Part shown: positions 43,432 through 52,062 of the stretch, in pieces | Numbering within the stretch: position 1 is the stretch's first letter | How the letters are laid out: each line of letters starts with the position of its first letter | Position numbers and translations under genes: made by a program | The notes under the pieces: model-generated | The model's database searches: none | What the model saw: the letters and a program-made list of their open reading frames with translations, nothing else | What the model was told of the DNA's origin: nothing | Source of the DNA: CALNYS01 sp942490855 | GTDB taxonomy: Bacteria > Planctomycetota > Phycisphaerae > Phycisphaerales > UBA1924 | NCBI GenBank assembly: GCA_942490855.1 | Contig: CALNYS010000004.1 | Span: 434,001-498,000, forward strand | Reading direction: 5' to 3' | Length of the DNA: 64,000 nt

Positions 43432-43594
43432 CGGCGAAACGGCGTGCGAGTCGGCGCTTCGACGAACTCGATGAGACCTGAGGCGTCCTGACCCGTACAA
43501 TCCGCGCCGAGCAGTTTGAAAAAGCCGCGCATGCGGTCTCGATACGGAATACCGCCGACCGGCGGCCCGTTCACCCCTATGGCGAAGGGACTCC

Positions 43595-44161
43595 TTGTTG
43601 GAGCGTTCCCGTTTCGAATCGCTGGCGCTTGAGCACCTGGACGCCCTGCATCGCATGGCGCTGCAGCTCACGCGCCGTCCTGAGGAAGCCGCCGACCTCG
43701 TGCAGGAGACGTATCTCCGGGCACTGAGGGCGTCTGGCCGGTTCGAGGAGCGTGGGGGCGGGATCCGGGCGTGGCTCTTTACGATCCTTCACAACACCTT
43801 TTACACGCGGGTGAAGCGGGAGAAGCGGGCGCCGATTGCGGTGGACGAGTTCTTCGGCGCCGAGTCGTCGGAAACGACCCCGGGCGAGGCGCCGGCCGCG
43901 TGGAACCTGGCGGCGTTCGACTGGGAGCACGTGGACGACCGGCTGAAGTCGGCGATCGACGAGCTCAAGGACGAGCACCGCGTGACCCTGTTGTTGTGGG
44001 GCATCGAAGGGCTGAAGTACCGTGAGATCGCCGATATCACCGGCGTGCCGATCGGCACCGTGATGAGCCGACTGCACCGCGCGAGAAAGATCCTCGCCGA
44101 CCAACTGACAGAGTTTTCCGACGAGCTCGGCGTGAGGCCGGGCAGGACCAGCGACGCATGA
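43595..44161 (+). CDS. ECF-type RNA polymerase sigma factor
   Basis: 188 residues starting at a TTG at 43595, with AAGGGA four bases upstream; an ATG at 43579 is in another frame. Region 2: LEHLDALHRMALQLTRRPEE, AADLVQETYLRALRASGRFE and the -10 recognition helix RAWLFTILHNTFYTRVKREK. Region 4: LKDEHRVTLLLWGIEGLKYR, EIADITGVPIGTVMSRLHRA (helix-turn-helix). There is no extended C-terminal domain. The stop overlaps the start of a membrane protein with the layout of an anti-sigma factor, so the pair is probably a signal-responsive sigma/anti-sigma module. Confidence 0.92.
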   Translation: MLERSRFESLALEHLDALHRMALQLTRRPEEAADLVQETYLRALRASGRFEERGGGIRAWLFTILHNTFYTRVKREKRAPIAVDEFFGAESSETTPGEAPAAWNLAAFDWEHVDDRLKSAIDELKDEHRVTLLLWGIEGLKYREIADITGVPIGTVMSRLHRARKILADQLTEFSDELGVRPGRTSDA

Positions 44162-45087
44162 ACGACGACTACGCCCCCATCCCTGAGCCCGGCGCCAACG
44201 AGCGCGCGATCGACTGGTCCCGCGAACCGGTCGCCTCGCGCCTGCGTGCGCTCGCCGACAACGAGCTCCCCCCCGCCGAGGCCGCCGATCTCCGCAACGA
44301 GATGGACGCCGAGGCCATCGCCCGGGCCGACTCGTTCGAGCGCGCCCTGCGCCGCGGCTGCGCGTCGTGCATGGACACGGGCGGCGCCCCCGCCGGGCTG
44401 CGCGAACGCGTGCTCGAGGCGATGCGCGCCGAGAGCGACGGCGCCCCCGCCGCGGGCGAAACGCCCGCGACCCCCGAGGTGATCAGCCGCACGGACCGTT
44501 CCTTCTGGACGCAGGGGCGTGCCCTCATGGGCGTCGCCGCCGCGATCGCGCTGGCCGCCGTCGTGTGGGTGCTGGCCCCCTCGTCCGCCCCGAGCCCGGA
44601 CCCGAGCGCCCTGCTCGCGACCGCGGCCCAGCACGTCAGCGGCGAGCACCACGGGTGCACGCTCGACGCCGCGCACTTCAAGAACAAGATGGCCGACGCC
44701 GGCGCTCCCGCGAGCGAGGCGACCCCCGCCGCGTTCATCGCCGAGCAGATCGGCGACCTCCCCGTGAAGCTCGCGCTCGGCAAGGCCGGGTACGCCCTCA
44801 AGGGCCTCGGCGGGTGCCACGTGCCCGGCGGGAAGTCGGTCCACCTCCTCTACGAGCCGGTTGACCCTCGGGCCTCGCGCCCGGTGTCCCTCTTCATCCA
44901 GCACGCGTCCTCGACGCACGACTGGATGACCAACGGCACGGTGTACACCAGCGGGGCGGGCACGCCCCCCTTCGTGCGCGTGTGGCGCGAGGGCAGCGTG
45001 GTGTACTACATGGTGACCGAGTGCCCCGTGAGCTGCGAGAAGGCCGAGGCGGCCTACGCCCTCTCCGGGGACCGCGTCTCGCTCTGA
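44158..45087 (+). CDS. Membrane anti-sigma factor-like protein
   Basis: 309 residues; ATG overlaps the sigma factor stop by four bases. The N-terminal cytoplasmic part (about 1-120) is helical: SRLRALADNELPPAEAADLR, a typical anti-sigma start, with a Cys pair in RRGCASCMDTGGA instead of the usual H-x3-C-x2-C zinc motif. One transmembrane helix follows (LMGVAAAIALAAVVWVLAP). The 160-residue outer domain contains HHGCTLDAAHFKNKMADAG, GYALKGLGGCHVPGGKSVHL and a terminal YMVTECPVSCEKAEAAYALS, with several Cys and His that could sense redox or metal. The mechanism is inferred from position and topology only. Confidence 0.8.
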   Translation: MNDDYAPIPEPGANERAIDWSREPVASRLRALADNELPPAEAADLRNEMDAEAIARADSFERALRRGCASCMDTGGAPAGLRERVLEAMRAESDGAPAAGETPATPEVISRTDRSFWTQGRALMGVAAAIALAAVVWVLAPSSAPSPDPSALLATAAQHVSGEHHGCTLDAAHFKNKMADAGAPASEATPAAFIAEQIGDLPVKLALGKAGYALKGLGGCHVPGGKSVHLLYEPVDPRASRPVSLFIQHASSTHDWMTNGTVYTSGAGTPPFVRVWREGSVVYYMVTECPVSCEKAEAAYALSGDRVSL

Positions 45088-45186
45088 CGGTCCGGCGTCA
45101 CCGCCCATAACCACCTTTTCTCGAACCGAGAACGAACTCGGCGGGTTCGGCGTCGATACAGTTGTATGCCGATCGGAGGCTGTCCC

Positions 45187-46767
45187 ATGCGCCCGTATCT
45201 GACCATCGCTCTGTGCTCGTTCCTCGCTCTGACCGCGGCCGACGCCCGCGCCCAGCGCGCGCTCGGGGACGGTTCGGCCCTCGACAACAACCTTCGGCAG
45301 GGCTCGAACGGGCGGAACGCCCCGGCGCGGAACTTCGACCGCGAGCTGCGCCTGCGCAACGCGATCGTCACGGGGCACGCCGCGGGCGGCATGAGCTTCC
45401 GCGGCGACGTCGGGTACGGCTCTGTGGATGACTTCCGCGGCGAGCTCGCCGAGGACGACCTCTTCGCGTTCGACCGCGACTCGTACTTCTCCGCGGTGGC
45501 GGGGCAGGGCGTGCGCGGCGCCGACGCGCTGCAGATGCAGATGCAGCTGACGGTGGGCGGGTTCATCGGCGACGGGGAGTTCCTCCCCGAGCCGATCGTG
45601 GACCGCTCGCAGAGCCCGGCCCTCTCGCGCGACGTCGCTGGGTCCGGCGGGCTGAGCGACCGCTACGGCTCGAACGATCCTCTCGAGCACCGGCGCGGCG
45701 CCCTGCGCGCGACGAGCGAGTACGTGGCGCACGCCGCGTCGGCGCCCGTCCTGCTGCGCGTCACTCCGCCCGACCCCGAGGACCCGGCGCAGCTCACGGT
45801 GTACACCGTCGCGACGCCGCTGCGTTCGCTCTCTCAGCAGACGGAGGTGCGCCCGTCGCGCCGTCTGTCTGATCTCTACGAACAGATCGAGCGGATCGAG
45901 AACCGCGAATCCAACCAGGCGCCGAGCACGCGCGTCGAGGCGGAAACCGCCGAGAGCGCGCACGCCGCGATCCTCGAGCGACTGCTTGCGCGCACGCCGG
46001 CGGTGGCGAACGAGGCGCCCGCCGAGGCCGCGCCCGAGGACGACGCGCCGGCCGTCGCCCCGGAGGACGGGATGCTCGAGGAGTCCGATCTCCTGGCGCG
46101 CCTGCGCGAGCTGCGCGAGGACCTGATGCGCCCCGATCAGGACACGCCCGAGTACGGCGGCGCGAACGAGGACGAACCCAACGCCACGGTCGAGGCGATG
46201 CGCCAGCGGATCGCGGCGGACGCGCAGCGGATCTTCGAGGGCGGCGTGATCAACGTCGAGACGATCGCTCCCCCCGCGCGGGACGACGCGAGCATCTTCG
46301 CGACGCACATGCGCCGCGGGCAGGAACAGCTCGCGAGCGGTGAGTGGTTCGCCGCGGAGGAACGATTTACCAGCGCGCTTGGTCTGCGCCCGGGCGACCC
46401 GATGGCGGCGGTGGGGCGCGTCCACGCGCAGATCGGCGGCGGGATGTTCCTCTCTGGCGGCATGAACCTCCAGAAGCTGTTCCGGGCGCACCCGGAGCTG
46501 GTGAGCGTGCGCTACAACGAGACGCTGCTCCCGCTCGGCGACCGGCTCACCGAGATCGAAGCGCTGCTGCTGACGCGCCTGCGCGGCGAGGACGATTTCT
46601 CGCGCGGCGCGGCGCTGGTGCAGGCGTACCTCGGGTTCCAGTCCAAGAACGATGAGTGGGTCGAGCGCGGGCTGACGCGGGCACGGGAGATCGACAAAGC
46701 GCGGTCGCGCAAGCCGGACTCCCTCATCGACGTGCTCGAGCAGGCGTGGAAAACGGGCGGCGAGTGA
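45187..46767 (+). CDS. Secreted protein with C-terminal TPR-like helices
   Basis: 526 residues from the ATG at 45187 (an upstream ATG at 45166 is possible). Signal: YLTIALCSFLALTAADARA followed by Q. The first 170 residues are Gly/Arg/Asp-rich, starting RALGDGSALDNNLRQGSNGR and RNFDRELRLRNAIVTGHAAG, a pattern also seen in other planctomycete exported proteins. A helical middle (LYEQIERIENRESNQAPSTR) and an acidic linker follow. The C-terminal region (about 360-526) has TPR-type pairs, e.g. FATHMRRGQEQLASGEWFAA with EERFTSALGLRPGDPMAAVG. Function unknown. The stop overlaps the phosphatase gene start. Confidence 0.72.
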   Translation: MRPYLTIALCSFLALTAADARAQRALGDGSALDNNLRQGSNGRNAPARNFDRELRLRNAIVTGHAAGGMSFRGDVGYGSVDDFRGELAEDDLFAFDRDSYFSAVAGQGVRGADALQMQMQLTVGGFIGDGEFLPEPIVDRSQSPALSRDVAGSGGLSDRYGSNDPLEHRRGALRATSEYVAHAASAPVLLRVTPPDPEDPAQLTVYTVATPLRSLSQQTEVRPSRRLSDLYEQIERIENRESNQAPSTRVEAETAESAHAAILERLLARTPAVANEAPAEAAPEDDAPAVAPEDGMLEESDLLARLRELREDLMRPDQDTPEYGGANEDEPNATVEAMRQRIAADAQRIFEGGVINVETIAPPARDDASIFATHMRRGQEQLASGEWFAAEERFTSALGLRPGDPMAAVGRVHAQIGGGMFLSGGMNLQKLFRAHPELVSVRYNETLLPLGDRLTEIEALLLTRLRGEDDFSRGAALVQAYLGFQSKNDEWVERGLTRAREIDKARSRKPDSLIDVLEQAWKTGGE

Positions 46768-48365
46768 AAGCGCCCGAGTCCATCACCGAGTTCCTGACCG
46801 ACGGCTCCCTCGCTCAGCTGTGCACCACGCTCGAAGGTCTGATCGGCGCGCCTGTCGCGCTGCGCGACCGGATCGGGCAGGTCATCGCCAGCAGCGACAG
46901 CGGGGTCTCGCTCGATCGCGGCGGCGACTTCGGCGGGTTCTCGGCGCCCATCCGCGTGGACGAGCACACCATCGGCGCGCTCACGCTCGGCGCCGACCTC
47001 GCCAACGACAAGCGTGAAGAGACCCAGCGGTTCCTGACGCTGCTCGCGTCGATCGTCAGCGAGCTGTGCGACCGCGAGGTGCAGCTGAGCGAACAGATCG
47101 GGCGCCTCAAGGCGCTCCAGACGATCGCCTCGACGCTCGTGGGCGCCGGCGGCGTGCAGGAATCGATCGACGTGGGCCTGCGCACGGCGATCGAGCTGCT
47201 GGGCGCGGACGCCGGCACCCTGCGCCTGCTCGACGCGTCCGGGCGCATGCTGCTCCCGCGCGCCGCGTACGGGCTCAGCGAGGCGTACCTCGAGAAGGCG
47301 GGCCCCCTGCCGGCGGACAACGCGCTCGACCGCGCGATCCTCGCGGGCAAGGTTGTCGCCGTCGCGGACTTCGACGACGTTCACGAACGCATGCACCAGC
47401 CGCTCGCGGTGCGCGACGAGAACCTCACGGGCATGCTGAGCGTGGCGCTGGTGTTCCAGGGCGAGGCGCTGGGCGTGCTGCGGATCTACACGCGCACGCG
47501 GCGCGAGTTTACGAAGGCGGACCAGGAGCTTTTCCGCTCGATCGCGCGCCAGATCGCGACCGCGGTCGCCAACGCGCGCCTGCTGCAACTCGAGGCGCGG
47601 TCGGTGGCGGTGCGCGAACAGGTGCGCCTCGCGGGGCAGGTGCAGAAGCGCATGCTGCCGACGAAGCTGCCCGATCTCCCGCCGCTGTCGTTCGGCGCCG
47701 TCTGCGAGAGCAGCTACGACGTGGGGGGCGACTTCTACGACGTCTTCGTGCGCGACGGGCACGCCGCGTTCATCGTGGGCGACGTCGTGGGCAAGGGCGT
47801 CGCGGCGGCGCTGCTGATGGCGAACCTGCACGGCGCCCTGCGGGCGTACGCCGAGAGCGACGACGAGCCGGCGTCGGTCGTCGCGGCGACGAACCGGGCC
47901 CTCTCACGCGACAGCATGCTGGGCGAGTTCGCCACGCTCTTCCTCGGGTACGCCGACCCGGCGAGCGGGCGTCTGGTGTACTGCAACGGCGGGCACGAGC
48001 CGCCGCTGGTGGTGCGCGTGCCCGAGCACCGCGCGCCGACGCGCGCGGATGTTGATGAGCTCGATATCGGCGGGATGGTCGTCGGCGTGGACCCGTCGCA
48101 GCGCTACCAGACCGGCGTGTGCGAGCTCCGCCCCGGTGACGTGCTGCTGGCGTTCTCCGACGGGCTGACCGAGGCGATGAACTACGACATGCGCAAGTTC
48201 ACCCGCGAGCGGGCGCGCGACGAGCTGCTCGCGTACCTCGGCGAGCACCCCACCGCGAGCGCCAAGAGCGTGTGCAAGCACATGCTCTGGGCCGTGCGCC
48301 GTTACACGGGCCTCGCCGAGCAGTCCGACGATATCACGATCGTCGCGATGCGCGTCAAACGCTAG
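46764..48365 (+). CDS. GAF-domain SpoIIE/RsbU-type serine phosphatase
   Basis: 533 residues starting at a GTG that overlaps the previous stop. A sensor-like N-terminal region (ALRDRIGQVIASSDSG) and a GAF domain (about 115-280: TIASTLVGAGGVQESIDVGL, LGADAGTLRLLDASGRMLLP) are followed by a linking helix (REQVRLAGQVQKRMLPTKLP). The PP2C-like phosphatase domain has its metal motifs: YDVGGDFYDVF, FIVGDVVGKGVAAALLMANL, LLAFSDGLTEAMNY and QSDDITIVAMRVK. Such enzymes dephosphorylate anti-sigma antagonists in partner-switching systems. No STAS protein or HPK-type kinase is encoded in the window, so its substrate is unknown. The context suggests a link to the ECF module. Confidence 0.9.
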   Translation: MKAPESITEFLTDGSLAQLCTTLEGLIGAPVALRDRIGQVIASSDSGVSLDRGGDFGGFSAPIRVDEHTIGALTLGADLANDKREETQRFLTLLASIVSELCDREVQLSEQIGRLKALQTIASTLVGAGGVQESIDVGLRTAIELLGADAGTLRLLDASGRMLLPRAAYGLSEAYLEKAGPLPADNALDRAILAGKVVAVADFDDVHERMHQPLAVRDENLTGMLSVALVFQGEALGVLRIYTRTRREFTKADQELFRSIARQIATAVANARLLQLEARSVAVREQVRLAGQVQKRMLPTKLPDLPPLSFGAVCESSYDVGGDFYDVFVRDGHAAFIVGDVVGKGVAAALLMANLHGALRAYAESDDEPASVVAATNRALSRDSMLGEFATLFLGYADPASGRLVYCNGGHEPPLVVRVPEHRAPTRADVDELDIGGMVVGVDPSQRYQTGVCELRPGDVLLAFSDGLTEAMNYDMRKFTRERARDELLAYLGEHPTASAKSVCKHMLWAVRRYTGLAEQSDDITIVAMRVKR

Positions 48366-49180
48366 CGCCGACGGCGCCGCGTAGAGGCGAAACCGAGCCC
48401 GAAGAGCAACCCGGCGGCGGGGGCGGGAACGCTGTAGATCAGCTCTTCCTTCGTGGAACTTTCGAAGAGAAAATCGTTCCAGTGCACCCACGCGCCCCCG
48501 CGAAAAAGGCGCGACGCGAAGATATCTGTATCCGCCCCTGCCTCGGAAAACGAAGTGAACTCATCGTGCGCACCGAGGACGGTCATCTGCGCGATCGCGA
48601 CACCGTAGAGGCCGGTAGCTTCGTCGAACACGTTGTGCCCCATACCCGCGGTCCCTGCGTATAACGAACCACCACCTGGAGGCGGAGGATCGATCCCGAC
48701 CGGGGCCAACAACCAGCCGGCGTTGTCGAGGCCGTCGGGAGCGAGCTGGATGCCGTCGTCGGTGAATTCGACCGGACCACCCCCGTGCAAGAAGTTCGTA
48801 AAGACCTCGGACCGGATGGTCGGCCCGAGCGTAAGAAACGAATCCCATTCGATATCAGGGAGCAGGTCGATGCTCGCCTGGCTCACACTGTTGACGGTGT
48901 CGCCCCCGAACTCGTGCTGGTAGAGCGAGTGCCCGCCGATGGTTCGAACGAAGCTATACGCCTCGGATGTATGCCGGTCGAGGGCAGCAACAAGGGCCGT
49001 GTCGTCCGCCTCGTCGAAGAGCGCGTAGTGGCGGGTGACCGTGACGGTCTGGCCGATCGCGGCGCTTGCCGCGGCGTTCCATGCGTCGTTCGTGAGGACC
49101 GCCCCGCCGCGGAACGCGCCGAGGGCTGAACCGGCGCACAACGCGACCCCGAGACCTGCTGCAATGAGCGTTCTGGACAT
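48362..49180 (-). CDS. Secreted FDEADD-family protein, member 1 (type A)
   Basis: 272 residues from the ATG at 49180. Signal: SRTLIAAGLGVALCAGSALG. The N-terminal mature part is AFRGGAVLTNDAWNAAASAA, then IGQTVTVTRHYALFDEADD. The middle shows HDEFTSFSEAG and an expected extracellular beta-rich domain. The tail VPAPAAGLLFGLGFAST followed by five Arg has the PEP-CTERM-like plan (Pro motif, hydrophobic stretch, basic end). It is paralogous to the next gene upstream on the strand (49384), sharing LTNDAWN..A..AIGQ.VTVTR. No enzymatic motif. Likely a surface or exported protein; converges with the phosphatase gene with a four-base overlap. Confidence 0.75.
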   Translation of the reverse strand: MSRTLIAAGLGVALCAGSALGAFRGGAVLTNDAWNAAASAAIGQTVTVTRHYALFDEADDTALVAALDRHTSEAYSFVRTIGGHSLYQHEFGGDTVNSVSQASIDLLPDIEWDSFLTLGPTIRSEVFTNFLHGGGPVEFTDDGIQLAPDGLDNAGWLLAPVGIDPPPPGGGSLYAGTAGMGHNVFDEATGLYGVAIAQMTVLGAHDEFTSFSEAGADTDIFASRLFRGGAWVHWNDFLFESSTKEELIYSVPAPAAGLLFGLGFASTRRRRR

Positions 49181-49383
49181 GACGTGTTCTTCTCCTCGCC
49201 GGCACGCGCTCCGATTCCCCCCGGGGCGTGTGCGGTGTGTGTTGGCGGCGCCCGCAACATCCAGCGGGCCGCTTTGTTCAAAGGTCATTACGCAGACCCG
49301 TTCTGTCGGATCCGCGTCATGCGGCAAGTGAAAGCAATTTGAACGTCGCGCGCGCCGCGCCTGCGGTCGCGGCGGGACGCCTC

Positions 49384-50181
49384 TTATCGCCGCCGGCGCG
49401 CCGCGCAGACTCCCGCGATCGCGAAGAGGCCGCCGGCGCCGGGCGTCGGGTTGTGGCTTGAGAACGTCAAGGAACTGTTGACCACCGGGCCGCCCGTATC
49501 CGCCTCTTCCCAGTCGATCCGCAGCTGCCCTTCGAAGAGCTCGGAGCGCATCGAGCCGACCTCGATCTGCGCCTCCGTGATCGATTCGTACTCGTCGTGC
49601 TCGCCCAGCACCGTGAGCTGCGCGAGGAACACCGCGTAGAGCCCTGTCACCGGATCGTACTCGCCGTAGGAACCCGCCTCGCCCGGGAAGAAGCCCGGCG
49701 TGTCCTCGGGGGCGGCCCCGGGCATACCGAACCAGGAAGCCGTGTTCCGAACGTAGGTGCTGATCAGCCCGCTATCGCTGAACTCCATGTACACCGGCAC
49801 GACGTCGGTCAGCGGGTCGGTGATCGCGCCGAAGCCGAGATACGAGTCCCACTCGACGGCGGGCGCCTGCCCGAACATCACGCTCTGGATCCGCCCCGCG
49901 GTCGCGCCGCCGAAGATGTCTTGATACAGCTCGGCGCCACCGCGGGCCCGGACAAACTCATGCCCCGCGCCGGTGTTGTCCCCCGCGGCTTGGAGCGCGA
50001 TGTCGTCTGCTTCATCAAAGAGCGCGAACATGCGCGTCACGGTCACAGCCTGCCCGATCGCAGAGGTCGCCGCCGTGTTCCACGCGTCGTTGGTCAAGAC
50101 GACCCCGCCCTGGAACGCACCGGACGCTGCGCCCGCAGAAACCGCCAACCCAACAACACCGATCAGAGAGGGGGTGCTCAT
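49384..50181 (-). CDS. Secreted FDEADD-family protein, member 2 (type A)
   Basis: 265 residues. Signal: IGVVGLAVSAGAASG, then AFQGGVVLTNDAWNTAATSA, IGQAVTVTRMFALFDEADDI, almost superposable on member 1. The middle carries AVEWDSYLGFGAITDPLTDV and LYAVFLAQLTVLGEHDEYES, also matching member 1 (AIAQMTVLGAHDEF). The C-terminus NPTPGAGGLFAIAGVCAAR with Arg residues is the sorting tail. Two members of the same subtype in tandem indicate a duplication. The signal peptide start (ATG at 50181) lies only 120 bases from the pseudogene end. Function unknown. Confidence 0.75.
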   Translation of the reverse strand: MSTPSLIGVVGLAVSAGAASGAFQGGVVLTNDAWNTAATSAIGQAVTVTRMFALFDEADDIALQAAGDNTGAGHEFVRARGGAELYQDIFGGATAGRIQSVMFGQAPAVEWDSYLGFGAITDPLTDVVPVYMEFSDSGLISTYVRNTASWFGMPGAAPEDTPGFFPGEAGSYGEYDPVTGLYAVFLAQLTVLGEHDEYESITEAQIEVGSMRSELFEGQLRIDWEEADTGGPVVNSSLTFSSHNPTPGAGGLFAIAGVCAARRRR

Positions 50182-50250
50182 ATCGTATGGTCGCTTTCAT
50201 CGAATCCGCGCCAACAGATCGCCTGCCGCACGTTGTGTGTTTTGCTCATC

Positions 50251-50286
50251 GGACGGCTGATCCTCGTGACGCGAGTATCAGCGTCC
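50251..50286. other. Imperfect inverted repeat between family members
   Basis: A long hairpin: GGACGGCTGATCCTCG pairs with CGAGTATCAGCGTCC with one bulge and one mismatch, loop of five bases. There is no T-run on either side, so it is not a classical terminator. It may be an mRNA 3'-end structure of the pseudogene at 50302. Confidence 0.4.
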
Positions 50287-50301
50287 ATCGGATAAACCAT
50301 G

Positions 50302-50961
50302 TTATCGGCGCCGGTGCGCCGCGCAGATCCCCGCAATCGCGAACAACACGGCGGCGCCGGGCGCCGGAAAGCCTAGGTGGGTTGAGATAATGGGGCCGCC
50401 CGCGGCGTCGATCCAATTGGCGTCGAGAAAGACGTCGAACGCTGTTGATTGGATCTAGCGATGGCCGATCGAGATGTCGCTACGAACGCCGTTGCCGGCG
50501 ACGCCCTGACGCGAGCCGCCGTCGCCCGGGATATCAAACCACCCGCCTCGGACGCCGGTCGCGTTGAACGCGAAGTCGGGGTCGGTGGTCGTCGCCGAAG
50601 CCCCCGGGAAGGGTCCACCGATGGCGACGTAGGAGTCCCACTGCGACTCGGGCGCGAAACCCCAGGCGCCGGGGTTCAGGTCGCCGTCGGTGTCCTGGAC
50701 CGAACCGAACACGCCGGCCTGGATCAGGTTGGAACCGTCGTTGGACGAGATGTAGGCGTCGCCGATGGAGTTGAGGATGTCGTCGGCCTCGTCGAAGACG
50801 ACGAAGAGCTCGTAGACGCGCGATGGGCCGTTGAGCGTCGCGGAGGACAAGGCGGAGCTTGTCGTGTTTTCGGATAAATAGCCGCCGTACAGGGCGGCCT
50901 GCGCCGCGCTGGCGGTGACGAGCAGGGCGCACGTGGTCGCGGTGCTGATTCCGGCATGCAT
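50302..50961 (-). pseudogene. FDEADD-family member 3 (type B), decayed
   Basis: Starts normally at 50961 with signal HAGISTATTCALLVTASAAQ and LYGGYLSENTTSSALSSATL. It keeps ELFVVFDEADDILNSIGDAY, DTDGDLNPGAWGFAPESQWD and GGSRQGVAGNGV. It then jumps to RSDISIGHR and an amber codon at 50455-50457. The same frame continues to a TAA at 50302 as FDVFLDANWIDAAGG and FPAPGAAVLFAIAGICAA with HRRR. Alignment with member 5 shows a 22-codon (66-bp) in-frame deletion at a 7-base AACGCCG repeat, and a stop where a Tyr codon stands in member 5. Translation would give a 168-residue protein without a sorting tail. Confidence 0.85.
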
Positions 50962-51064
50962 GGGTCTTCTCCAACGGACACGTCACGCCGCCCTGTTTTC
51001 ACTGTCCCCCCGGGCCGGTAACCGCCCAGCAGATTTTCAGCTTCTAGCGCCGGCCACAAACAAA

Positions 51065-51094
51065 CACCGGCGGGCCCCAAGGGACCCGCCGGTG
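51065..51094 (-). terminator. Hairpin terminator of family member 4
   Basis: A 10-bp perfect stem (CACCGGCGGG/CCCGCCGGTG) is followed on the minus strand by a T-rich segment (TTTGTTTG). It is nearly identical to the hairpin at 51996-52027, indicating co-duplication with the gene. Confidence 0.75.
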
Positions 51095-51128
51095 CGAGAT
51101 TGACACGGAATGACTCGCTGGTGGAGTC

Positions 51129-51863
51129 TTAGCGGCGACGGCGACCGGCGGTGATGCCGGCGAGGCCGAGGAGGGCCGCGGCGCCCGGAGCGGGGACCGC
51201 GCGGATCGCCACACCGTTGGTGGGGATGTTGGCGCTGCCGGCGGCGTCGATCCAGTTCACGTCGAGCTGACCGGTGAAGGCGCCCGAGTTGATGAAGCCG
51301 TCGCCGACTTCGCTGGAACCGCCGCGGACATCGCCCGAGCCGGCGAGAACGAACTGACCAGCGAAGACGCCCCAGAGGCCGCCGCCGAGGTCGACACCGT
51401 TGCCGGCGACGCCCTGGCGGGAAGCGCCCTCACCGGGGACATCGAACCAGCCGCCGGCGACGCCGGTCGCGGAGAAGCTGAAGGCGGGGTCGGTGGTGGT
51501 GTTGGAGTTCCCGGCGAAGGGGCCGCCGATGGCGACGTAGGAGTCCCACTGCGACTCGGGCACGAAGCCCCAGGCGCCGGGGTTCAGATCGCCGTCGGTG
51601 TCCTGCGTAGCGCCGAAGACGCCGGTCTGGATCAGGCTGGCGCCGTCGGAGCTGGTGAAGTTGGCGTTGCCGATGGAGTTGAGGATGTCGTCGGCTTCGT
51701 CGAAGACGATGAACAGCTCGAAGACGCGGGACGCGCCGTTGGCGGTCGCGGTGGACAGAGCCGAGCTGTCGGTGTTCTCGAGAAGGGTGCCGCCGACAAA
51801 GGCAGCCTGAGCGGCGCCGGCAAGAGCCAGCGCAGAAATACCAGCGAAAGTACGGATCTTCAT
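51129..51863 (-). CDS. Secreted FDEADD-family protein, member 4 (type B)
   Basis: 244 residues from the ATG at 51863, with GGAGG ten bases upstream. Signal: MKIRTFAGISALALAGAAQA. Mature start: AFVGGTLLENTDSSALSTAT. Family core: RVFELFIVFDEADDILNSIG, DTDGDLNPGAWGFVPESQWD, SYVAIGGPFAGNSNTTTDPA and LGGGLWGVFAGQFVLAGSGD. A LDVNWIDAAG segment precedes the sorting tail VPAPGAAALLGLAGITAGR and Arg residues. The protein is strongly similar to member 5 over its full length. The Asp-rich segments could bind calcium, but no dockerin repeat is present. Role unknown; exported. Confidence 0.8.
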   Translation of the reverse strand: MKIRTFAGISALALAGAAQAAFVGGTLLENTDSSALSTATANGASRVFELFIVFDEADDILNSIGNANFTSSDGASLIQTGVFGATQDTDGDLNPGAWGFVPESQWDSYVAIGGPFAGNSNTTTDPAFSFSATGVAGGWFDVPGEGASRQGVAGNGVDLGGGLWGVFAGQFVLAGSGDVRGGSSEVGDGFINSGAFTGQLDVNWIDAAGSANIPTNGVAIRAVPAPGAAALLGLAGITAGRRRR

Positions 51864-51995
51864 CTCTTGACCTCCCTGTGCTGGGGCAGTGCACGCCCCA
51901 TGGTCACTTTTAAACATAACCGAGGCGGATGGGCTCGCCTAGTCTTTTCTTCGATATCGCCAAGAAATATGTGGGCTCACGGGTCCCAAAACGAA

Positions 51996-52027
51996 CACCG
52001 GCGGGTCCCATAAGGAACCCGCCGGTG
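51996..52027 (-). terminator. Hairpin terminator of family member 5
   Basis: An 11-bp stem (CACCGGCGGGT/ACCCGCCGGTG) with a 10-base loop is followed on the minus strand by TTCGTTTT. Same sequence type as 51065-51094. Confidence 0.75.
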
Positions 52028-52062
52028 CGAGATTACGTCTCGTAGCTAGTCAGCGGGGCTGA

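Noticed and set aside
43801..46491. 896-codon minus-strand frame over the sigma/anti-sigma/TPR genes
   Set aside because: Arg/Val/His-rich shadow; the plus-strand genes show overlapping junctions and clear domains.
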